Source: Salinivirga cyanobacteriivorans
GTDB lineage: Bacteria > Bacteroidota > Bacteroidia > Bacteroidales > Salinivirgaceae
NCBI RefSeq assembly: GCF_001443605.1
Contig: NZ_CP013118.1
Span: 504,225 to 568,224, forward strand
Reading direction: 5' to 3'
DNA: 64,000 bases
In this document: positions 7,331-15,210 of the stretch, piece after piece
Position numbering within the stretch: position 1 is the stretch's first letter
Layout: each line of letters starts with the position of its first letter
Made by a program: the position numbers and the translations under genes
Notes under the pieces: generated by a model
Database searches by the model: none
What the model was told of the DNA's origin: nothing
Seen by the model: only the letters and a program-made list of their open reading frames with translations

Positions 7331-10300
7331 ATGAAAGAAATATTAAGAAAATATTGCACTGACGAAATAGGAGAAACTGGATTGTTCTTATTCAATCCAC
7401 CAACAGGAACTGGGAAAACATATAGAGTGCTAGAATTTATTTTCAACAACTATAAAACAATATGTAAAGACGGACGCAAAATATTCTTTATAACTAACTT
7501 AAAGAAGAACCTTCCATATGAAGAACTTAGAGATAATTTCTTTGCGCACAACAAAAAGCTAAATGATTTTGACAAGCATGTTTTATTTATAGATTCGAAT
7601 CAGGAATTTATTCTAAAAAACCTACTTAATGTTGAAAACGAAATAGAAGACTACTTTAAAACTGCGGATTATTATCAATTGATAAAAAACTGTAGACGCA
7701 TTAAAAAGCATGAATCGAATTTAGGCATGCTTGATGTCGTTGATGAATTCAAGAGACAGATTCGAGAAACCTATGAACCAAATTTCAGGAAAAGAATTAC
7801 TGAATACTTACAAAAACACTTTCCAAATAAAAAGGAGCGACTAAAAGCTATTCAACAAAATAAAAAGCTCAATTGGATTGGCAAGCTTTATCCGACTGTT
7901 TATACAGATAAAAAAAAGATTTATTTTCTAAGCATTGATAAATTTTTCGCAAAGAACTCAACATTAATTGAGCCTTCGTATTATTTTCATGATAATGCGA
8001 TATCTAAAAAGGGGCTATTATTCATTGATGAATTTGATTCAACAAAAGATAGCATCTTATCGAATATAATAGACAAAGGAATTAGCCAAAAGGTTGATTT
8101 TATACAAATGTTCAACGGAATACATTTATCTCTTCTCAATAATGTATTTCCTCAGCAAATTATTTCAGAGTCTCAAGAGTGGAAAAGAAAAAAAGAATTA
8201 TTCAAAAGAATTCTTTCCCCACAAGAACAATTAGATTCGTTCAAAAGCAAAGCTGATAAAATCTGTAAAGATTTTAAGCTGAAAACAAGTTACAAAACCG
8301 ACAATTCAGGAATTGAACAAGATTCAAGAAGTTTATTATTCCACGATTTCCGATATCATTCAGTTTTGCAAGGAGACAAGAAATATATTTGCATAGACCA
8401 TAAACCAGAATTGGGTTTAAATCAAATAAAATTTCAAGATTTTAAACCAGCAAATAAATATGGTTCTGTTATCGCTCTATTAAATAGTATAAAAGGTTAT
8501 ATCAATTATTTTCAAAAGGGAATAAAACACCTTGCAACTAATTACCACGATTTAAAGAAAGAAACAAGTATTGACATTGAATATTCTTATGAATCGGCAT
8601 TGCAAACGATTTTGGAAGAATTCTCACTAGAACCAAAACATAAGAGTTTCTTGATTGACAATATACTTTCAGAAAGAAGTTTGCAAAGCTATGATGAAAA
8701 CAAATTAAAATATGATTTAAGTGTTTACCAAAATGGATTTAGATATTATGACTTTGTCGATAGTGAAGAACATGATACTGTAACCAAAACCTTTATATAT
8801 TCATTTCAAAATTCACCTGAGAAATTTATTTTAAAACTGGCTGAAAAAGGGAAAGTGATTGGGATTTCTGCAACTTCAACTCTAGAATCCGTTACTGGAA
8901 ATTTCGACATCAATTACCTTACAAGTCAACTTGGTGAGAAGTTTTATCAAATGACTAATGAAGAAGTTACTCATTTGCGCAAAGAGTTTGACCAACAATT
9001 TCCTAAATATACAGATAAGGTTAAAATAAAATCGGAATGGCTAGAACAGAATAATGAGTCAAATATACAAGATTGGATAAATTTGTTTGGTGATGAAGAC
9101 TTAGCAAATGAAATTTTTAATAAGCTCCATCCAAATCCGTTTTATCGAAATCGGTATTTTAAAGTTGCATATGTATTTAAGCAATTTTTATTAAAAGATG
9201 ATATTCAATCCTTTTTATGTATGTTAAATGCCTTTCCAAAAGCTTACTCACCAGCTTTTGATGAAAATCATTTAATTCAAATATTTGAATATTTAGCAGA
9301 AGTCACGAAAACAAAACATTTGTTCGAAATTGATGGAGTATTTAACATTAGTCGGAGCTATATCATTATTAAGAGCAAAGACTTTGATACGCAAAAAGAA
9401 GGGCTTCTTGAACGACTAGAAAATGGTGAAAAGCTTTTTATTATTTCCACTTATCAGACTTTGGGTGCTGGTCAGAACTTGCAATATAAAGCACCAAAAC
9501 CAGAAAACATGGTTAAATTTTTAAAGAAAGGAGCTTCTGATTGGAATACAAATAATAAAACAGATATTAACGCAATTTATCTTGATGAACCAACCCACTT
9601 ATTAATCAATGCCAATAATAAAGAATTAAAAGAAAATGATTTTGCCAAATACCTCTTTCAACTTGAATTTCTTCAAGAGCATGGAGATATTTCAATGTAT
9701 CATTTAAACCAAGAAGTTAAATTTGCATTTAAGAACTTAATCAGTTCTTTACATACCAAAGGCATTATTCAACGTTCTTTTAAACTAGAAAGTCTTTATA
9801 AAAAGTATAATTACAGCCAGCATGTTTCAAAAATAATCATTCAGGCAATAGGGCGACTTTGTAGGACAAACTTTAAAAGCAAAAACATTTATATCTATGC
9901 TGACAGTAAAGTTTATCCACATCTGCAAACTGTAAATACCGATAGACAGATTTGTTTATGGGAATTTTTGAACCTTAAGAACACCAAGCTTAGTTCTAAT
10001 ATTGAATTAGATAAGGTTGATTCACTTGAAGTTTATCAAAACTCAGCAAATACAATAAGCAGAAAAACAAATACTTTAATAAAAAGATTCCTTGAAACAG
10101 AATGGTCTGTAAAAAGTATGGATGAATGGAAAATGCTTAGGGAAATGACATTATATTTTCCTGTGATGACAGATGATGAAGCAATAAAACATTCTCGATT
10201 TAGGCAATTATATGTACAGCTTCCTCAGACTCATAATTCATATTCTTATGACCAAAAAGGTGATTACGATGAAATTGATATCAACTTTTCAGTAGAACAG

Positions 10301-10831
10301 CCATTTTCAGTATCGGAAGAATCATCAAGATTGGGTAAGTTTATGCAAATACCAGGTGTTAAAGACTTTTTTATTGAGAAAAAATGGGCAACAGAATTTA
10401 AAATTGGACGATATATGTTAACGCCTTCACTTTTTAACAATATCTATAAAGGAGCGTTAGGTGAAGTTGTAGGTAAATACGTTTTTGAAAAACACCTTGA
10501 TATAGAATTGAAAGAAATAGATAGTGAAGGTTGCTTCGAATTTTTTGATTATAAAATCAATGATGATGTTTATGTGGATTTTAAGCATTGGAAAGAATCA
10601 TCCTTTTTCTCAGCAGAAGAAGAGAAGGAAAACATTTATAATAAGTTGAATACATTAGAAGCAGAAAAGGTGTTTATTATTAATATACTATCTGAAACAG
10701 ATTATAAAGTAATTCCATCTAATGACAAGCGAATTATAGAGATACCATTTTTATATAATCTTAATTCTAATGAATTTAATAAGGAAGCGTTTTTAACTAT
10801 TGTGAGTGAACTTGAATATGCAGACAATTAA
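7331..10831 (+). CDS. SF2-type helicase fused to a PD-(D/E)XK-like nuclease (1166 aa)
   Basis: Helicase motif I is 'PPTGTGKT' (residues 23-30), motif II 'DEFD' (233-236), a motif III-like 'ISATST' lies near residue 515, a motif V-like 'TLGAGQNLQ' near 712, and motif VI 'QAIGRLCR' (838-845). The C-terminus looks like a restriction-type nuclease: 'GALGEVVGKYVFEK' (Glu1045), a second acidic strand, and 'VDFKHW' with Asp1083 and Lys1085. It would couple NTP-driven nucleic-acid remodelling with cleavage. The closest architecture I know is the helicase/REase partner in pPIWI-RE operons, but I cannot assign it there. It overlaps the next gene by 14 bp and is carried in a very large gene cassette. 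A defence function is inference. Confidence 0.75.
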   Translation: MKEILRKYCTDEIGETGLFLFNPPTGTGKTYRVLEFIFNNYKTICKDGRKIFFITNLKKNLPYEELRDNFFAHNKKLNDFDKHVLFIDSNQEFILKNLLNVENEIEDYFKTADYYQLIKNCRRIKKHESNLGMLDVVDEFKRQIRETYEPNFRKRITEYLQKHFPNKKERLKAIQQNKKLNWIGKLYPTVYTDKKKIYFLSIDKFFAKNSTLIEPSYYFHDNAISKKGLLFIDEFDSTKDSILSNIIDKGISQKVDFIQMFNGIHLSLLNNVFPQQIISESQEWKRKKELFKRILSPQEQLDSFKSKADKICKDFKLKTSYKTDNSGIEQDSRSLLFHDFRYHSVLQGDKKYICIDHKPELGLNQIKFQDFKPANKYGSVIALLNSIKGYINYFQKGIKHLATNYHDLKKETSIDIEYSYESALQTILEEFSLEPKHKSFLIDNILSERSLQSYDENKLKYDLSVYQNGFRYYDFVDSEEHDTVTKTFIYSFQNSPEKFILKLAEKGKVIGISATSTLESVTGNFDINYLTSQLGEKFYQMTNEEVTHLRKEFDQQFPKYTDKVKIKSEWLEQNNESNIQDWINLFGDEDLANEIFNKLHPNPFYRNRYFKVAYVFKQFLLKDDIQSFLCMLNAFPKAYSPAFDENHLIQIFEYLAEVTKTKHLFEIDGVFNISRSYIIIKSKDFDTQKEGLLERLENGEKLFIISTYQTLGAGQNLQYKAPKPENMVKFLKKGASDWNTNNKTDINAIYLDEPTHLLINANNKELKENDFAKYLFQLEFLQEHGDISMYHLNQEVKFAFKNLISSLHTKGIIQRSFKLESLYKKYNYSQHVSKIIIQAIGRLCRTNFKSKNIYIYADSKVYPHLQTVNTDRQICLWEFLNLKNTKLSSNIELDKVDSLEVYQNSANTISRKTNTLIKRFLETEWSVKSMDEWKMLREMTLYFPVMTDDEAIKHSRFRQLYVQLPQTHNSYSYDQKGDYDEIDINFSVEQPFSVSEESSRLGKFMQIPGVKDFFIEKKWATEFKIGRYMLTPSLFNNIYKGALGEVVGKYVFEKHLDIELKEIDSEGCFEFFDYKINDDVYVDFKHWKESSFFSAEEEKENIYNKLNTLEAEKVFIINILSETDYKVIPSNDKRIIEIPFLYNLNSNEFNKEAFLTIVSELEYADN

Positions 10832-12869
10832 AACTAATAAGATAAAAATTGAATTTTTTATAGATAAAATCCTAACTGATTTTTCAATTTTTCAAATTAC
10901 AACAAGTGATTTCTATATCCCGTTTGGGAGTCTAATCCTCGATGAAACAATAAGTGGTTTAAAAGCATTATCTGTTGTTTTCGAAAAAGGAAATAGCTTC
11001 TTCTGTTTATTTAAAGGTAATAGTATAAAAACTAATCTTATATCTAGTACTATAAAACAATTTGACGGTGGAGATAAATTATCTGTAGAAAAAATTGATA
11101 GTAAAGAAAAGCTTGAAGCTGTTCCAATTCATTTAGTTGCTCAATTGCTAATAAACTCCTTATCATCGCCTAGTAATGATTTGTTGGCTTTTAATAATAT
11201 AGCTGGTTCTTTATTATGTTTAAATAGAAGTTTATTTGTAACTAATCGTTCTGGTGAGAATGAAAAGATAATTAAGATACCTGCCTTAAAATTAAGAATT
11301 GACAAAGAACTATGTTTAAATATTGATGTTAAGACTTTTTCAAGTTTGCTTATTAAGAAAAAGTTAGACATAAAAAAGCCATTGAAAGACTATCCGAAAT
11401 ATATTATTTCTCATTCAACTCAAAAACTTAGAAGGTTATTGCCTGACGAGAAGATTGATGCAGCTAGTATTTTTATTGAAAAACAAGAACCTAAAAAGAA
11501 AACAACTATTGATTTTATAGATTTTTCGGGTAAGGAAAAGTTTGAGGCTTCTAAAATGGGTTTTTTATATTCATTTTTTCAGGATATTCAGAAAAAGCTA
11601 AGTAACTATTTAGATTTGAGTTTTATTGAGGTAAAGCCAAAAGAAAGTATCCGCTATGAGAAAAGGTTGAATATAGATAAAAACACAAAAGTAAATGAAG
11701 CAATAAAAAATACCTCTTTTCACATTGTGGATATGGTCGGTGAAGAAGATTCAGAAGAATTTATTTTAGAAATAAAAAAATCATTAACAACTTTTACTGA
11801 GGCAAGTCGGATATCAATTGGCAAACGTTTAAAAGATGAATGCTTTAATCTTATAGTTATTCATAATTCAGTCTATTATGAGAAATATAACCTAGAAGAC
11901 CCATATAGAAAAGATAAACCTGAAGGTATTGCTTATCAACATATAACTATTGAAGATTTTAAGTATTCTTCTAGAAGTATTATAAACAATATTATTAAAG
12001 AACTTATAATTAAGTCTGATTTAAAAGAAAGAAAGATTCAGATAGTCGATTGGGAAGCCTACCAATTCAATGGTAATTGGAAATTTGGAATCAAAAAGGA
12101 TGATTTGTTTTATTTCTTAGAAGTAAATCCCAACGGTGAAATGAAATTCTCTACTTTAGAAAATAACTTATTTAGTTCCTCCAGTTATACAGAGTATTGC
12201 GACTTATTTGATAACCTCCAAAATGAAAGAAAGGAATTGCAGATTGATGGCATTGTAGTATCTGACAAGGAAGAAATAAATGTCATTCAACAAACTGATT
12301 ATTACACAATACCAGATTTTTTAAGTGTTGGAAATACATTCAAGGAAGCCACACAGCAATTCACTATAAACAAAAAGGAGTTTTTAGATTTATTCGATGA
12401 GTTTTCAAATCAATATGAACACAAAGAATTAGAAACTATTAATAATGAAATAAAAGACGTTGCTTTTTCAACCTTAGATAGAAAACAGATTTTGCAGCTA
12501 ATAACACATCGTACTGTTCGGAAGGAGTTTAACCAATTCTTTTATGAACGAACAGGTAATTTACTGCATTATTACTTTAAAGATGCTTTGACACGATACA
12601 AACTTTTAGATTCAAATCTTGATATAAAATACTTTCAAGAAGGTGAATTTGGATATTATTTTGTTGGTACAAAAGGAGAAGGAATTCAATCCAATTTTCC
12701 AAGAGCTTCAAAGATTAGGAAAGTTATACCATATAATTCAGCTCCTATTCTGTTTGATAAGTTATTACCTACTTTGAATGTTGATTTTGTAAAGCATGAG
12801 AACATAACAGTGATTCCTTTTCCATTTAAATATTTAAGAGAGTATGTTAATCAAACCCACACAGCCTAG
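10818..12869 (+). CDS. uncharacterised partner protein of the helicase-nuclease (683 aa)
   Basis: I do not recognise this protein. ATG 10818 is chosen over an upstream GTG at 10806; either way it overlaps the helicase stop and is translationally coupled. It has no signal peptide or membrane segment. Residues 340-405 ('FNLIVIHNSVYYEKYN', then 'YQHITIEDF' and 'IIKELIIKSD') recall the MID/PIWI junction of Argonaute-like proteins, where a Q-containing strand is followed by a helix with a conserved Lys. The C-terminus ('NSAPILFDKL ... VIPFPFKYLREY') could also fit a PIWI end. No DED(X) set is obvious, so any PIWI-like fold would be very divergent. The last base of the stop lies inside structured repeat copy 3. 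Confidence 0.55.
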   Translation: MQTIKTNKIKIEFFIDKILTDFSIFQITTSDFYIPFGSLILDETISGLKALSVVFEKGNSFFCLFKGNSIKTNLISSTIKQFDGGDKLSVEKIDSKEKLEAVPIHLVAQLLINSLSSPSNDLLAFNNIAGSLLCLNRSLFVTNRSGENEKIIKIPALKLRIDKELCLNIDVKTFSSLLIKKKLDIKKPLKDYPKYIISHSTQKLRRLLPDEKIDAASIFIEKQEPKKKTTIDFIDFSGKEKFEASKMGFLYSFFQDIQKKLSNYLDLSFIEVKPKESIRYEKRLNIDKNTKVNEAIKNTSFHIVDMVGEEDSEEFILEIKKSLTTFTEASRISIGKRLKDECFNLIVIHNSVYYEKYNLEDPYRKDKPEGIAYQHITIEDFKYSSRSIINNIIKELIIKSDLKERKIQIVDWEAYQFNGNWKFGIKKDDLFYFLEVNPNGEMKFSTLENNLFSSSSYTEYCDLFDNLQNERKELQIDGIVVSDKEEINVIQQTDYYTIPDFLSVGNTFKEATQQFTINKKEFLDLFDEFSNQYEHKELETINNEIKDVAFSTLDRKQILQLITHRTVRKEFNQFFYERTGNLLHYYFKDALTRYKLLDSNLDIKYFQEGEFGYYFVGTKGEGIQSNFPRASKIRKVIPYNSAPILFDKLLPTLNVDFVKHENITVIPFPFKYLREYVNQTHTA

Positions 12870-12923
12870 CACATTTGCAATTCGCACGAGCCAACCCACG
12901 ACCAAAAATAGCAAAAGAGCTAG
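12866..12923 (+). repeat. structured repeat D, copy 3 (hairpin)
   Basis: Left arm 12866-12882 pairs with right arm 12907-12923 at 14 of 17 positions; outer pairs are ctagc/gctag. The loop motif 'gccaacccacgaccaaaa' resembles copies 1 and 2. It begins at the stop codon of the helicase partner gene. Confidence 0.65.
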
Positions 12924-12951
12924 TCTGCCTGCCACCGCTTTTTTGCCAACC

Positions 12952-12969
12952 CAAAAAACTAATTTTTTC
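12952..12969 (+). repeat. right inverted repeat around the helicase module
   Basis: 'caaaaaactaattttttc' is almost the reverse complement of 7171-7187, so the helicase module (about 5.8 kb) is enclosed by a short inverted repeat. Confidence 0.45.
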
Positions 12970-13051
12970 GGGAACAGCAGTGCTTCGATTGAGCGGAATT
13001 ATGATTGCAAAAGATTGATAATTAGTTGATAGAGAATCAATGCCAGCAGCT

Positions 13052-13102
13052 AATCGAGTAGATGGCCGGTGAGCTAAAACAGCCCACCGGAGCACCTCTC
13101 AC
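13052..13102 (-). ncRNA. group II intron domain VI
   Basis: The minus strand contains a hairpin with arms 'ccggtgggct' and 'agctcaccgg' around 'gtttt', followed by the conserved-looking tail 'ccatctactcgatt' up to the 3' splice region. The position just after domain V and just before the 3' exon supports the call. Confidence 0.65.
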
Positions 13103-13125
13103 AGTTCTGCTGAGCCTGTCGAAGT

Positions 13126-13158
13126 ACCACCGTACGTACGGATCACGTATACGGCGGT
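13126..13158 (-). ncRNA. group II intron domain V (catalytic hairpin)
   Basis: On the minus strand 33 nt fold as a long hairpin, with 'accgccgta' pairing with 'tacggtggt' and an upper stem of 'tacg' and 'cgta' around 'gatc'. The RT stop codon (13143-13145) lies within it, as in introns whose maturase runs into domain V. Confidence 0.7.
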
Positions 13159-14331
13159 TCTCTAAACCATGGGAACCGAGGACGAAGGACGAGTTCAGCG
13201 AAGCTAAACAGCGTGTAGATACCCGAAGTTTTGGAGATCGTTTTAAACATTTCTGTTAAAGAGACATAACCGCGTTTCTTTAAACGGGTTTTAGTGATGG
13301 TGGTGCCCAATATTGGGCTTTGAGCGACTGCCCAACCTCCCATCCTGGTGCGGCTCCATGCATAAGCATGGTCTGGATCGACGCCCAATCGGAGAAGGCT
13401 CCGCCTTTTCTTTTCGGGCTTTTTCCAGTGATGCCAGATGCAGTAACGTAAGCGGTTACGGAGCCATCCGTCTAATTCCTCCAAATTCACTTTGATATTG
13501 GCATATTTAAAAGCGTTGAGCCATCCACGTTGGATTTCTTTCAGCTTTGCAATACGCTCATCAAAGCTCATTGGTTTGGTCTTTCGGGTTACATCTTTCA
13601 ACTTGGCTTTGAACGTTTTCCATCTCTTCCGGGTCACTACTAATTGGTATTTGCCCTTTACTCCTTTTTGATATACCGGAGCAAATCCAAATCCCAATAT
13701 CTGGAATTGTGTAGGCCGTCGGATGCCGCTTTTCTCCCGGTTAATCGGAAGTTTTAACTTATCCCTCAGGTAAAGGTAAACCTGATTGCCTGCTCTCCTT
13801 GCTTCTGATTTTGTTTTGCAGTAAATGCTAAAATCATCGGCATAGCGGACAAATCTTAGCCCTAGACGCTCCATTTCTGTATCTAACTCATGTAAGATGA
13901 TGTTGGACAGTAACGGGCTAATCGGACTGCCTTGCGGTACTCCTTTCCTGCGTTTTATGAGTTTACCATCTTTTTCGAGTGGTGCTCTCAACCAACGCCT
14001 GATAAGACTCATGGTGGCTTTACACTTAACCTTCCGGTAGAGCAATTGTAAAAGCAGCACATGATCGACATTGTCGAAAAACTGTTTGAGATCGATTTCA
14101 ACAATGTGTTGGTAGCCTGAATTGATGTAGTGCAATGATTTTCCTACGGCCTGATGCGTGTTCCGTTCCGGACGAAACCCATAACTATAGTTTGAAAATT
14201 CCTGTTCGTAGCGCAACATTACCACACGTAGAACTGCCTGTTGTAGCGTCCGGTCTACTGCGGTAGGGATACCCAGAAGGCGCATTTTACCTCCTCCCTT
14301 GGGTATCTCTTTGCCCCTAATCGGTTGAGCG
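13143..14331 (-). pseudogene. ltrA: group II intron reverse transcriptase/maturase, N-terminally truncated
   Basis: The largest Met-started frame (380 aa) begins at 14285, but in-frame coding continues upstream to 14331 ('QPIRGKEIPKGGGK'), so the Met is internal. RT blocks are intact: 'VEIDLKQFFDNVDH', 'GVPQGSPISPLLSNI', 'RYADDFSIYC' (catalytic YADD) and the maturase X-domain ('RGWLNAFKYAN'). RT blocks 0 and 1 are missing, cut exactly where the IS21 inverted end starts. The element cannot move on its own but the remaining RT could be expressed. Confidence 0.88.
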
Positions 14332-14401
14332 TGAAAATAGCAAATTTAAAACCAACAAATTTTCGTAAAAATAAACCATCATTTTACGGTAAAAAATATA
14401 T

Positions 14402-14460
14402 TAATCAACGCTCTGATTGTTGAGGGCGCGTAGCGACCGAAGCAATCAGAGCGTTGATTA
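14402..14460. terminator. perfect 18-bp hairpin at the istB end of IS21-A
   Basis: 14402-14419 and 14443-14460 are perfect inverted repeats around a 23-nt loop containing 'gcgtagcgac'. It overlaps the istB stop codon. It may be a bidirectional terminator or protect against read-through; it lacks a clear T-tract. A similar hairpin sits at the same place in the second IS21. Confidence 0.45.
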
Positions 14461-15207
14461 CTGCTCGAAGATAGTTTTTCTGTTTTCCATTCTGTAACTT
14501 TTCCCAGTCAGCTTTACTACTTCACATTTAAATAATAGTCTGTCCAGCAAAGCTGTTGCCAGTACTTCATCATCGAGCATTTCTGCCCATTGCTGAGGGG
14601 ATTTATTTGTTGTGATAATTACAGATGTTTGTTCATGCAAATGATTTATGAGATTGAAAAAAGCGACAGCTTCATGTTTCTTGATAGGAAACAGCATTAT
14701 GTCGTCTATTGCCACTAAATGAGCCTTTAAAAGACGGTTGTAGGTATTTAGTGCGGTAGAAGTCATTTCTTTCATTTTTAGTACGGTTACTAGTTCCTCC
14801 ATGGTGATGAAGTATGCTTTATGTCCAGATTTTACGGCATCGTTAACCAGACCTGCGGCAACATATGTTTTTCCTGTTCCTGAAGGTCCCATGAGTATCA
14901 AATTGTAATTTTGTTCCAGCCATAATAATTCCCGTAATTGTTTTAATTGGGGGACAGACATACCGTTTGCCATATTAAAATCATACTTGTCAAGATTGTG
15001 ATCTTTAGGTAGCCGGGCTAATTTCAATCTCCTTTCAAGATCTGTTTTCCTTCTGTGTTGCACTTCTCTTTGTAAGAGCAGTAATGCAAATTCCTGGTAA
15101 GAAGGTTTGTCTATCTGTGCCTGGTGAAGCACTACTTCCGGTTCGTTCTTTAACTTTGTTAGCCGTAAAATATCGGCATAGTTTTTAATTTGATCTAATA
15201 CTTTCAT
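14458..15207 (-). CDS. istB: IS21 helper ATPase IstB
   Basis: The 249-aa AAA+ protein has Walker A 'GPSGTGKT' (about residues 105-112), Walker B 'LVAIDDIM' and the sensor region 'VIITTNKSPQQW'. IstB organises the target complex and stimulates the IstA transposase. It lies 3 bp downstream of istA in the same direction. Length and motifs are complete, so the element looks functional. Confidence 0.93.
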   Translation of the reverse strand: MKVLDQIKNYADILRLTKLKNEPEVVLHQAQIDKPSYQEFALLLLQREVQHRRKTDLERRLKLARLPKDHNLDKYDFNMANGMSVPQLKQLRELLWLEQNYNLILMGPSGTGKTYVAAGLVNDAVKSGHKAYFITMEELVTVLKMKEMTSTALNTYNRLLKAHLVAIDDIMLFPIKKHEAVAFFNLINHLHEQTSVIITTNKSPQQWAEMLDDEVLATALLDRLLFKCEVVKLTGKSYRMENRKTIFEQ

Positions 15208-15210
15208 TTT

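Larger units (their letters stand above)
3026..13053 (+). mobile_element. integron-like gene-cassette array (no integrase in window)
   Basis: Four long imperfect palindromes (4073-4254, 5109-5236, 5866-6050, 6890-7072) begin with a ...AAC core and end with a GTT... core. Within each cassette the first bases after the G of GTT are complementary to the bases at its own end. The pairs are 4249-4257 with 5106-5114 (9 of 9), 5231-5240 with 5862-5871 (10 of 10), 6045-6054 with 6886-6895 (10 of 10), and 7068-7075 with 13046-13053 (8 of 8). This matches R'/R'' cassette boundaries of integrons. Most genes point the same way and are unrelated. Cassette 0 (WYL) has lost its left edge at the IS1595 junction. 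An integrase gene must lie elsewhere or be lost. Confidence 0.7.
13051..14331 (-). mobile_element. group IIC-like intron, 5'-truncated
   Basis: The 3' half of a bacterial group II intron on the minus strand: reverse transcriptase, domain V and domain VI are present; domains I-IV and the N-terminal RT coding part are missing. The 3' end abuts 'agctgc', which is the bottom strand of the predicted attC core of the helicase cassette. Group IIC-attC introns are known to insert in the bottom strand of attC sites after a TGTT-type sequence, in opposite orientation to cassette genes, and this one fits. The break at 14331 coincides with an IS21 end. Confidence 0.8.

Noticed and set aside
13143-14331. 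Reverse transcriptase as part of a retron or other RT-based defence system
   Set aside because: The maturase X-domain and the adjoining domains V and VI show that it is a group II intron remnant.
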